Assembly (NCBI GenBank): GCA_021396245.1 | Contig: WNYE01000078.1 | Span: 62,001-126,000 of the forward strand | Direction of reading: 5' to 3' | DNA: 64,000 nt | Source: Sporothrix humicola | Lineage: Eukaryota > Ascomycota > Sordariomycetes > Ophiostomatales > Ophiostomataceae | In this document: positions 45,890 through 54,685 of the stretch, piece after piece | Position numbering within the stretch: position 1 is the stretch's first letter | Layout: each line of letters opens with the position of its first letter | Position numbers and translations under genes: made by a program | Notes under the pieces: model-generated | Databases searched by the model: none | Told to the model about the DNA's origin: nothing | Seen by the model: the letters and a program-made list of their open reading frames with translations, nothing else

Positions 45890-46690
45890 CTAACAAGTGT
45901 AACCACCATCGATGACCTGGACAGTGCCGGTAATGTAGCGACTGTAGTCGCACAGCAGCCATGCACACAGGGCCGCCACCTCCTCGGGCTTGCCCAGCCG
46001 CTTGATGCACGACTTGACGGCCGTGCCTTCGTCGGCGTTCGTTTTGCCTTCGGCGTCCTTCTTGGCCTTGCGGTCGGCCTCGGCGACCATGGCCGTGTTG
46101 ATCAGGCCGGGGGCAATGGCGTTGACGCGGATGTTGCGGTCGCCGACCTCCTTGGCGGCCGAGCGGGTCAGGCCGACGACGGCGTGCTTGGTGGCGGTGT
46201 AGGCCGAGTTCTTGGCGAAGCCAATGACGCCGCAGACGCTGCTGGCGTTGATGACGCTGCCGTACTCGTTCATCTCGCGGAGCTGGGCGCGCATGGAGTG
46301 CATGACGCCGTTGAGGTTGACATCCATGACAAACTGCCAGTCGGGGTCGTTCAAGTCCTCGACGCGCTCGACATTGATCACCTTGGGAATGACGCCGGCG
46401 AGGTTGATGGCGCCGTCGAGCTTGGCACCAAACGTCTTGACAACATCGGCGATCCAGGCGTCGACCTCGGCCGGCACGCGGACGTCGACCAGCTTGGTGT
46501 GCAGCTTGCCCGGGTAGTTGGCAGCCTCGATTTGGGCGGTGGCGGTCTCGATGCCCTTGGCCGAGAAATCGGCAATGGAGACGTTGGCGCCCTGGGCAAG
46601 CAGAAACTCGGCCGTGGCCAGGCCAATGCCACCAGAACCGCCGGTGACGACGACAACCTTGCCCTGGAGGTTAAAGTTGGGGGCGGCCAT
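45890..46690 (-). CDS. Short-chain dehydrogenase/reductase (classical SDR)
   Basis: The protein is 266 residues from one exon, the normal length of classical SDRs. The Rossmann cofactor motif TGGSGGIG is at 16-23. Asp41 ends the second strand, which favours NAD(H) over NADP(H). NLAG is at 96-99. The catalytic Ser150/151, Tyr164 and Lys168 (YTATK) are all present, as is the C-terminal IDGGYTC. It catalyses oxidation or reduction of an alcohol/carbonyl; the substrate cannot be deduced. There is no targeting signal, so it is probably cytosolic. The start at 46690 gives the usual six- to ten-residue lead before the first strand. It lies downstream of, and in the same direction as, a cytosolic carboxylesterase gene, about 515 bp away. 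Confidence 0.93.
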   Translation of the reverse strand: MAAPNFNLQGKVVVVTGGSGGIGLATAEFLLAQGANVSIADFSAKGIETATAQIEAANYPGKLHTKLVDVRVPAEVDAWIADVVKTFGAKLDGAINLAGVIPKVINVERVEDLNDPDWQFVMDVNLNGVMHSMRAQLREMNEYGSVINASSVCGVIGFAKNSAYTATKHAVVGLTRSAAKEVGDRNIRVNAIAPGLINTAMVAEADRKAKKDAEGKTNADEGTAVKSCIKRLGKPEEVAALCAWLLCDYSRYITGTVQVIDGGYTC

Positions 46691-47132
46691 TGTGGGGATT
46701 GGAGATATGGAAGTGGGAGGAGTTGGCGAAAGAAGATGGTGAGGTAGGCGGAAAGTGGTGATGGGAAATCGAGGTTTGAGAAATCAAAGTTTGGGGTGTT
46801 TTTCTGTATTTGATTTTAAAACTATTGTATCCTCCGGCTTCCTTTTCATTGACATGTTCCTTGCCTTTAATTTATATTCTACTTGTGGTGAGGTCCCTCG
46901 CTTTCCCTGCTAATGCTTTTCCTGGCTCAGGAAATCAACTTGCGGAGAAGAGGCGCCACGCCACGATCCGCAAACTAGCTCAAACACCCACCAACACCAC
47001 TTTGCACAACAGTTCTCCGCACGCCTCACGTCGGGGTAGACGGCGGAAATTCAGTAGGAGGGGGGATAGACGAAAGTGCCGATACGTCATGCTGTGCAAC
47101 TGCGGTAGTTATTTCTGTAGAAATTGTTGACG

Positions 47133-47167
<35 letters not shown>

Positions 47168-47206
47168 AATTCCTCATTTTCATTTTCATTTTCTCCTCGC
47201 TCCATG
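46691..47206. other. Spacer with a 32-T tract
   Basis: It holds the promoter of the SDR gene and the 3' flank of the carboxylesterase gene, both on the minus strand. A 32-base T run at 47135-47166 is the most conspicuous element. No gene is seen. Confidence 0.6.
47135..47166 (-). repeat. Homopolymer of 32 T (poly-A on the minus strand)
   Basis: An uninterrupted run of 32 T on the plus strand. On the coding strand of the adjacent esterase it is a poly-A run starting about 40 bases after the stop codon. GAATT flanks it on one side and GAATTC on the other. Confidence 0.95.
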
Positions 47207-48973
47207 TTAACCCAACAGCTTGAGGGCTCTCGCCTGGTCTTGGATGAAGTCTTCATAGTCTTTTAGGACTGCCTCATCCCCAGCCGTCTTCAAGTGTTCA
47301 TGCACTGGATCAGAGGCTGTCAGTCCCACCTCCACCATGGCGCTCTTGCTGCCATTCCAGCTCATGCGCTTCCCGGCAATGCCAAAGGGCTCCCAGTCGG
47401 CCGTGCTACCACCGTTCCCGTTGATGAGGCTGATGTGAGCTGCCGTGACCTTGTCGGTCGTCTGGCCCAGCTCGGCGTCCTTTTGGCAGGCGGGCTGGTT
47501 GAACATGATGGCATTGCCAAAGGAGTGCCATGCAAAGCCAGAGAGGGGGCCTGGCTTGTCGTCCTTGTTGAGGAGTGTTCCATCATTGGCCGTTCCCGGG
47601 AACGGATCAACCAGACCGATCGAGTACATGTAGACTCTGTGGTCGGGGCATTGGCGATTGACAGCAGCTGCAAAAGCATGCGTAGGTCCGCCGCTAAAGA
47701 GGTGTGTACCCAAAGCTACGACACGGCCAAAGGGCGTCGATGCAGCCTGGATCGAGGGCGAGTTCCAGATGGCGTTGACGAGCGGCATATTGGGCCTGGC
47801 TGGGTCTTTGGAGACAACATTGGCCAGCATTGCCTTTGCCTCGTCTTCCGTCCAGGCGACGCACTCTGGCCGGCCGATAAAGAGGGCTGACTCGTCCTTG
47901 GTGCAGCCGACAATGACCTCTGGGCACCACGACGGCAGACGGGACCAGTAGTCGGAGGGTGGGAGAGCATTGTCCTCAAGCTGCTTGTCGCCATCGTCGT
48001 CAAACCACGAGGGATCAATAAACGGCGTGGGCAGACCCTTGAACATTTCCGGCGGCAACATGCCGATGAGCTGGTCGGCACTGTAGCTCCGGAGGGCGGC
48101 CAGCTTGACCTGGTAGGGCGCCTTCTCCGAGATCCCGGCCGCTGCCACGAGCGCATCAAACTGGGCTTGGCCGCTGCTCGCCTGACGAAGCATGGATCCA
48201 GCGTCCGGTGCCGAACAGACGAGCGCGCGTGAAAAGAGCGGCTTGTCGGTCCGGCAGCGCAAGAGGTAGCGAACAGACATGGCACCGGCACTCTCGCCGC
48301 CGACGGTCACTCTGGCAGGATCACCTCCAAAGAGGCCAATGTTGGACTGGATCCATTGCAGGGCCAGCTTCTGGTCGTTTGTGCCCTGGCTGCGGATGGG
48401 CGATGTTTCACCGGCTGCCAGTGCTTCCTCATCGATCTCCTTTGATGTGGTAAAGCCAAAGATGCCGAGGCGGTAGTTGATCGTGACAACAATAATGGGT
48501 TGACCGAGGGCGACAGAGCGAGCCACCAAGTGGTTTCCATCAAACTCGGTCGTGTTGTCGCCGGCACGGAATGCACCGCCGTGTATCCATGCAAAGACTG
48601 GCAGAGTCGTGCCTTCTGGGACGTCCTTTGGCGTGTAAATGTTGACATCGAGACAAGAAAACTCCTCGGTGTACTGGGCCATAGGCAGCTGCTCAAACAT
48701 GTGTGACATCAGGATATGGATGTCGTCTGGCGGCTGTGGGCAGCGAGGGCCATATTTTGTGGCATCGAGCTCGCTGTCTGCTGGCAAGTCCGCCAAGTCG
48801 ATGCGTTTGGCCGTCCGAAAGCGTGCCGGGATATGGGCATAGGGAATGTTGAGGTAGTTGGCCACGCCATGTGTCGAAACGAAGCCGTTGATGGCCGGAC
48901 CATTGCGCACCTGGAGTGTTCTGGGCGCGGAAAAGTTGTCCAGAGACAGGACCTTGCCGTTTCGTGAGGCCAT
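47207..48973 (-). CDS. Type-B carboxylesterase, probably cytosolic
   Basis: The protein is 588 residues from a single exon. It starts MASRNGKVLSLDNF and has no signal peptide, unlike the secreted esterase at 14.9-16.6 kb. Alpha/beta-hydrolase features are the oxyanion motif HGGAF (131-135), EEFSCLDVNIYTP (103-115) and the nucleophile elbow GESAG with Ser228. Glu361 and His483 are the likely triad partners. The family cleaves carboxylic esters, often xenobiotic or aromatic; the substrate is unknown. The frame is open upstream to 49342, but that extension is basic, low-complexity and overlaps a TATA-like stretch, so the ATG at 48973 is preferred. It is tandem with the SDR gene; ester hydrolysis followed by alcohol oxidation would be a coherent pair, which is inference. 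A 32-A run follows its stop on the coding strand. Confidence 0.9.
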   Translation of the reverse strand: MASRNGKVLSLDNFSAPRTLQVRNGPAINGFVSTHGVANYLNIPYAHIPARFRTAKRIDLADLPADSELDATKYGPRCPQPPDDIHILMSHMFEQLPMAQYTEEFSCLDVNIYTPKDVPEGTTLPVFAWIHGGAFRAGDNTTEFDGNHLVARSVALGQPIIVVTINYRLGIFGFTTSKEIDEEALAAGETSPIRSQGTNDQKLALQWIQSNIGLFGGDPARVTVGGESAGAMSVRYLLRCRTDKPLFSRALVCSAPDAGSMLRQASSGQAQFDALVAAAGISEKAPYQVKLAALRSYSADQLIGMLPPEMFKGLPTPFIDPSWFDDDGDKQLEDNALPPSDYWSRLPSWCPEVIVGCTKDESALFIGRPECVAWTEDEAKAMLANVVSKDPARPNMPLVNAIWNSPSIQAASTPFGRVVALGTHLFSGGPTHAFAAAVNRQCPDHRVYMYSIGLVDPFPGTANDGTLLNKDDKPGPLSGFAWHSFGNAIMFNQPACQKDAELGQTTDKVTAAHISLINGNGGSTADWEPFGIAGKRMSWNGSKSAMVEVGLTASDPVHEHLKTAGDEAVLKDYEDFIQDQARALKLLG

Positions 48974-49203
48974 TCTGAGAGGTTGCTGGATCGTGGTGAT
49001 GTTCCAAGTGAATCCAGATGTAAGTAGGACGTTAAGAGGCGAATCGTTTACGCCACTGTCGAATGGGCTATGTTGCCGACGGATGCATACGAGGGTTTTA
49101 TGTACGGATATCTGTCGGGTCGTGAGATGCTGACGATGCAAGTCAGATCGCGGGATGAAAGTTCTCCGGCGGGCGCCAGTATTTCTGATCAACGGTTTTT
49201 TCT

Positions 49204-49214
49204 TCATATATAGG
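49204..49214 (-). promoter_or_regulatory. TATA-like element of cytosolic esterase gene
   Basis: CCTATATATG on the minus strand, about 235 bp upstream of the preferred esterase ATG. Its presence here supports the shorter coding start. Confidence 0.35.
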
Positions 49215-50160
49215 CCAAGAGCTAATTCTGAGGAATACGTTTTCTCATTACTCTCTTCATCCGCAGAAAACTTATTTACTCCGCAGGCTTCTCCGCAGTC
49301 GTCATTCTGTGATGCATCCCGTGTTTGCCTCTGGTCTCTCAACTCCGGGCGGCTCTACGCCGACGTACCGCGGAAGCACTAAAGCTGTAGCGGGGTGAGT
49401 GGTGTAAGTGGAGGGGAGACGGACACCAAACCGACAGAGAGAGAACTTTAGGGACCTTGAAAGGAACCCAAAAGAGGACGCAGGAGCGGTCCATCGGCGG
49501 CGAACCGACTGCGACCCACCGGCTGTAGTTCTTGTACCGGCCTCGTACTCGTAGCCTATTCTGGAAGTGCTGGCCTGTGCTGAAGAATTAGTATTACACA
49601 GTAGGCAATTGAAGCGAACTCTGGGCGGAATTGGCATTGGCGACATTTGGCATTTGGCATTTGCCAGCCCAGATCCTGGTCCATGCCCACTCTGGTTCTC
49701 GTCAAAAAGCCCTGTTTCTCCTTATTTTGCCTCTATTTCTGATCTATCTCTTCCTCGTTCTTTCGTTTTGCTTCATTTGTTCTAGAGCCGGCCTCGTCGC
49801 TGCTCTATTGCCCCAAAGGCCCCTCTATTTTCCTATTCTCGACCTGTACTGCCTATCACTCGCTTGCCATCGCCCCCTAAACCCCTTAAAAACTCCATTA
49901 AGCTGCATTCGAGCCCCTTTATGCCCTTTTCGTAGCCAATAAAACTGCCGGAGATGAGGAGACGAATTAAAGCTGGCGATCAAAGCGAAGACCAAAGATC
50001 CACTGTTGCGACACGAAGCGACACGATTTCACACGTTTATCTTCCTTGTTTTGCCATTTTCCGCACCATTTCACACGTTTTCCAGTGCTCCATCCGCCCC
50101 TGTTCCCCGTTTTCGAGGGCACCCAAATGGCGTTTTAGGTGTTGCTGAGAGTGCCTAAAT

Positions 50161-50230
50161 CCTTTTAGGTCTCGTTAGGTCACTTTAGGCCCTTTTAGGT
50201 CTCTTCTAGGCCATTTCTGGCCTATCTTTG
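50161..50230. repeat. Seven degenerate 10-bp units with a TTTAGG core
   Basis: Successive decamers include ccttttaggt, ctcgttaggt, cactttaggc, ccttttaggt and ctcttctagg, then ccatttctgg and cctatctttg, all in one register. TTTAGG recalls, but is not, the fungal telomere repeat TTAGGG. Confidence 0.8.
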
Positions 50231-50240
50231 GGGCTCTTTC

Positions 50241-50300
50241 CCACGCGTTCTGACGCTCTTGCCACGCTTTCCCACGATTTCCCGCGCATTCCCACGTTGT
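50241..50300. repeat. Six degenerate 10-bp units with a CCCACG core
   Basis: Continues the 10-bp register of the TTTAGG tract with a different unit: gccacgcttt, cccacgattt, cccgcgcatt and cccacgttgt are the clearest copies. A related acacgatttc array lies at 50011-50040. Confidence 0.75.
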
Positions 50301-50822
50301 GTTGCTTCCTTTGTATTGCTTGGCTCGCTTGGATCGATGGTTGCTCCTTCCCATTCCTTCCTCCCACCTCTCGACTCCTCCTTCCTTCCCACCTGTCAGT
50401 CAGTCTGGAGTCCTGTCACGCACATGTCAGCGCCCACCACTCAGTTGCTCCTGCCGTTCCTACCTTGTCTTGCCTCCCGTCTGCCGCACCTGCCGGCTCC
50501 TACCCATCAGCATCTTACTTTCCCATTGCCAAGTTTTCTAGATTTTGGAGATTTTGGGTTCTGGATTTCGTGATTTTGTCGTCAGCTCTTTTTCAACCTT
50601 TTGTCTAGACCTCTGAATTCTCCACCACTTTTGGGCAACTCCACCTATTGTGATCTTCAGCACATCACCAGCACATCGCACCGCCATTCCCTTTCTTTTC
50701 CTTCCCTTTTCCCTTCACTTCCTTTTCTTTTCGTTTCTTCGTTCTTTGATCGACAATCTCGACAATCTCCAACCCGTCCCGTCCCATCCCGTCCGTCTGT
50801 CTGAACCACACTCTTATCTCCA

Positions 50823-52055
50823 ATGGTCCTCTCTTTCCCCCTTCGCCGGGTCATTGTCCTCTTGGCGGCGGTTGCGACGATCCTGGCCCTTTCCCGGTCA
50901 ATGTCTGGTTGGCCGCAGCCAGACATTATGGCATCGTGGGCACAGTCGTCGTCGTCGGGATCAGGAGCAGCAGCAAACAGTTACAAGTACTCGGTCGTCA
51001 AGGGCGTCTTCTTACAGAGTGAATCGAGCACCCGCGCCGACGGGTTCGACTACGCGACGACCAACTTTGGTCTCATTGACCGCGCCTACCCGACCGACGG
51101 CAATGGCGGCAGCGACAGCGACCGCGAGACACAGTGGCAGCGCTTTGCGCGGTACGTCGAGGACCTGAACGCCGCCGCGGTCGAGACGGGCTCGGGCGCC
51201 ATTTACAAGGTGCTGTTCATGGGCCGCCACGGCGAGGGCGACCACAACGTTGCCGAATCGTTCTATGGAACACCGGCGTGGAACTGCTACTGGGCACAGC
51301 AAGACGGCAATGCCAACGACACGACAGCAGCCACGCCCATCATCTGGAACGATGCGCACCTGACGCCCGTCGGCGCTGCTCAGGCGACGCGCGCCCACGA
51401 CGTCTGGGCCGCCCAGCTGCAGAACCAGAAGCAGCCCGCGCCGCAGCGCTACTATGTGAGCCCGCTGACGCGGTGCCTGCAGACGGCCCAGCTCACGTTC
51501 GGCGGCCTGTCTCTGCCGGCCGAGTCGCCCTTCAAGCCGACCATCAAGGAGAAGCTGCGGGAGGACGTCAGCACGCACACCTGCGACCGCCGCTCCACCA
51601 AGACGAGCCTGCAGGGCGCGTTCCCCTCGTTTGTCTTTGAGGCCGGCTTCGTCGAGCACGATCCCCTGTGGACAGGCACCACCGACGAGCCGCCGGCCGC
51701 CCACGACGCGCGCAGCCAGCAGCTGCTCGACGACGTTTTTGAGACGGACAGCAGCACCTGGGTCAGCTTCACGAGCCACAGCGGCGCCATCACCAGCCTG
51801 CTGCGCGTCCTGGGCCACCGCCCCTTTGAGCTGTCGACCGGCCAGGTCATCTCGGTGCTGGTGCGTGCAGAATCTGCCTCTGGTTCTGCCTCTGCTTCTG
51901 CTTCTGGCAAGGAAAGCAATAGTGCCAATGGTGGCGGGAGGGGTCAAAGCGCAGACGCGCCTTGGACGACCGCCGACACGTGCGCCGCCCCGCCTGTCAC
52001 AAGCATTCAGGGGCAGGGTTGTGTCTGCCAGCCGACCAAAGCACCGGGTCTGTGA
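50823..52055 (+). CDS. Pmu1-like histidine phosphatase, membrane-anchored or secreted
   Basis: The protein is 410 residues from one exon. A hydrophobic helix at about 9-24 after basic residues suggests a signal anchor or signal peptide. The histidine-phosphatase (phosphoglycerate-mutase-like) fold is shown by RHGEGDHN (135-142, catalytic His136), SPLTRCLQTAQLTF, LREDVSTHTCDRRS and the second catalytic histidine in TSHSGAITS (His319). This motif set matches the fungal Pmu1-like branch, so phosphatase activity is more likely than glycolytic mutase activity. The physiological substrate is unknown. A Ser/Ala/Gly-rich low-complexity stretch and a Cys-containing tail (about 350-410) extend beyond the catalytic core. 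The start is the first Met after the pyrimidine-rich leader. Confidence 0.88.
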   Translation: MVLSFPLRRVIVLLAAVATILALSRSMSGWPQPDIMASWAQSSSSGSGAAANSYKYSVVKGVFLQSESSTRADGFDYATTNFGLIDRAYPTDGNGGSDSDRETQWQRFARYVEDLNAAAVETGSGAIYKVLFMGRHGEGDHNVAESFYGTPAWNCYWAQQDGNANDTTAATPIIWNDAHLTPVGAAQATRAHDVWAAQLQNQKQPAPQRYYVSPLTRCLQTAQLTFGGLSLPAESPFKPTIKEKLREDVSTHTCDRRSTKTSLQGAFPSFVFEAGFVEHDPLWTGTTDEPPAAHDARSQQLLDDVFETDSSTWVSFTSHSGAITSLLRVLGHRPFELSTGQVISVLVRAESASGSASASASGKESNSANGGGRGQSADAPWTTADTCAAPPVTSIQGQGCVCQPTKAPGL

Positions 52056-53013
52056 GGGAGGGAGAGACTTGGTATTGATTTTCATTCATTTTTTGGTGTT
52101 TTCCTTTGTCGGGCATTTTTTGCATATTGTTGGCGGATTTTTGACTTTTCGACCTTTCACCTTTTTGATCTCATTTTGAGTTTGAACGCGGCATAGACTG
52201 CATATTAATAGTACATACGACACGGCCGCTACTAGATGCTACTGCACTACCATAGTTTAATATTTATATCCTTCATTATTTCCTTCTTCTCCATCGTTCA
52301 TGTCTTCCCGCCATCTTCTACACGTCCATACGAGCCTCGTACGGCGGTTGCACGCCGATTGACCGACGGGCTAAACTCCGCCTTTGGTCTTTTTTACACG
52401 GTCTACACCATTGTGGAGCAGTCCGCTGTGGGTTTAGCGTGTTAGTGGCAATGGCGGTTCATCGGCGGCCAGCCGACACAAACAACACCACTGATGATTT
52501 TTTTCAGTTTTTCTTTCGACTTTTCTTTGATTTTCAAAGGTGGTCTTCCCCAGATTCTCCACAGACATGGTCTGGCCCTTGGAAGAGAAAAAAGACCGGT
52601 TGAAATACTGTGAGACAACACAAAACTGCATGCTCTGAACAGTTATGGCGGCCCGCCGGCGGTGACCCGACTGAAAGGTTCACCCGCGCATGGGGTCTCC
52701 ACACCTGCATCCTGTGATGGGACGAGAACAAGGGATACTCAGTCTTCTCTTCTATTTGATTTTTTTCTATTCTGTCACCCGTTGAATTTTCTTTCATCTC
52801 CTCTCTCTCCTCTCTCCTCAATTTGCCTTCCCCAGATCCCCACAGTTGGCCCATGTCCGCGTATGCATGAGAATGCATGGACTCCGACCGGCATTCGACA
52901 TATATATAGGTCGTCGAAGGATCGACATCAACATTGGATGAAGACAGCAGCACCTCAACATCGTTTTCTTTCTTCGACACATCCTCCGACAACTCCTCAA
53001 CCGCACAGCCAAT
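52056..53013. other. Spacer and promoter of the sugar transporter
   Basis: No gene. T-rich 3' flank of the phosphatase on the left; C/T-rich leader and TATA box of the transporter on the right. Confidence 0.55.
52901..52908 (+). promoter_or_regulatory. TATA box of sugar transporter gene
   Basis: TATATATA about 105 bp upstream of the transporter ATG at 53014. One of the clearest core-promoter matches in the window. Confidence 0.5.
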
Positions 53014-54608
53014 ATGTCCACCACCGAAAAATACACCGGCAGCCGGGTCCGCCCGCTGCTCATCGGCCTCTTTGTCATGTCCGGCGCCTTGTTGTTCGGC
53101 ATTGACAGCGGAGAGCTCGGCGGCTTCATGGCCATGACACCCTTCCTCCAGGACTATGGCACCTACGATCCTGCCACGGGAGCCTATGGTATCAAAGCCA
53201 GCACTCAGACGGCACTTGGTGGTCTCGTCATTGTTGGCTGTATCTTGGCCAGTTTTGCTTCCGGCTACATTGGCAGTCGTTTCGGCCGCCGCATCGGTCT
53301 CTTCTGTGCCGGCGCTGTTGCTATTGTCGGTGTGCTCATGCAGGTTACCTCGACCAACATTGGCGCTCTGTACATTGGCCGCATCTTTGCCGGTGCCGGC
53401 ATTGGCTTTGCCTCCAACTTTGTGCCTGTCTACAACGGCGAGGTTGCCCCGGCCCATCTGCGTGGTGTCATGATCGGTCTCTACCAGACGGGCGTCAACA
53501 TTGGCCAGGTTCTGGGTGTCTGTATCAACCAGGGGACACACTCCATGACGACTCGCTGGGCCTACCGCATTCCTCTGTTGACGCAGCTCATCTTCCCCGT
53601 CGTCATTTGCGTCTTTGTCTGGTTCGTGCCCGAGAGCCCCCGCTGGCTCATGACCCAGGACAACTCCGAAAAGGCCGTCCAGTCTGTCCGCCGTCTGCGC
53701 GGCAAGCAGTACGGCGACGCCAACATTGCCGATGAGATCCAGGACATTGCTGCCCACATCCAGGCCGAGCGCCAGGCCAAGACCACCGAGTCTGGTTCGG
53801 CCTGGGACAGCATCACGGCCATTTTCAAGGGAACCGATGCCCGTCGCACACACATTGCCTGCGGCTGTGTCACCTGGCAGGTTCTGTCTGGTATTTCGTT
53901 CATCAACGCTTATGGTACCTATTTCTTCTCCGTTTCTGGCGTCAGCAATGCCTTTGTTGTCAGCATCATCGTCCAAATCTGCCAGCTGGCCGGCATCATT
54001 GCCATGTTCCCCAGCGTGCGCTACATGGGCCGCCGCACCATCCTGCTGTGGGGCGGTGCTCTGCAGGCTGTGTGTATGTTTGTCTTTGCCGCCGTCGGCA
54101 CCGCCGATCCTGGAAGCACGGCTGCAGCCCAGTGTCTCGTGGCTTTCACCTGTCTCTTTGGCTTTGTGTTTACCTGGTCCTGGGGCCCCGTCGCCTGGAT
54201 TGTCACTTCCGAGGTGGCGTCCAACACGCTGCGGTCTCGTACTCAGGGCCTGGCCACGGCCTGCACCTGGGCCGGCACTCTCGTCATTCAGATTGTACTT
54301 CCCTACCTCATCAACACGGACGCCGCCAACCTGGGCGCCAAGGTCGGCTTCATCTTTGGCCCGCTGTCCCTGCTCGGCTTCGTCTGGGCCTACTTTTACC
54401 TGCCCGAGACCAAGGGCCGCAGCCTCGAAGAGCTCGACGAAATGTTTGCAAATGTAAGTTACGCATGATCCCTAACCATTATCTTTGAATCTTGCTAACC
54501 AGTCAGAACGTCTCGGTCAGGGACTTCCCCACGTACAAGTGTAAGGGCGTCGAGATCCACGACGAAAAGGCACAGGTTACCGTGACACATATCGAGGTGG
54601 ATGCTTAA
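53014..54608 (+). CDS. MFS sugar transporter
   Basis: Two exons: 53014-54453 (480 codons) and 54507-54608. The intron at 54454-54506 is 53 nt, with GTAAGT, branch GCTAAC and end CAG. The protein is 513 residues. It is a sugar porter of the major facilitator superfamily with 12 helices. Motifs include FGIDSGELGGF in helix 1, GSRFGRR between helices 2 and 3, PESPRWLM after helix 6, and PETKGRSLEELDEMF after helix 12. The second exon encodes the cytosolic tail (starting NVSVRDFPTYKC), so the frame's apparent stop after the first exon is an intron read-through. It should be a plasma-membrane hexose or related sugar transporter; specificity is unknown. It ends 77 bp from the stop of a convergent Zn2Cys6 gene. 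Confidence 0.92.
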
Positions 54609-54685
54609 GCTGGACAACAGCGGATGAATTGATAAATGTTGTGAGATGTTGGGTATATTTCTATAGTCTACCAAAATTAGGCCAT

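Larger units (their letters stand above)
48974..50822. other. Divergent spacer with a long 10-bp-period repeat tract
   Basis: This lies between the esterase (minus) and the phosphatase (plus). It carries ATTTGGC triple repeats at about 49647-49668, a long degenerate decamer tract at about 50011-50300 (possibly from 49861), and a C/T-rich leader before the phosphatase ATG with small CGACAATCT and CCCGT duplications near 50750-50800. No gene is seen. Confidence 0.5.

Noticed and set aside
48974..49342. N-terminal extension of the cytosolic esterase
   Set aside because: The extra 123 codons are basic and low-complexity and include a TATA-like stretch. The family N-terminus begins near MASRNGKVLSL.
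50120..50230. Interstitial telomere
   Set aside because: The units are 10 bp with TTTAGG/TTAGGT cores and vary freely, whereas fungal telomeres are exact TTAGGG repeats.
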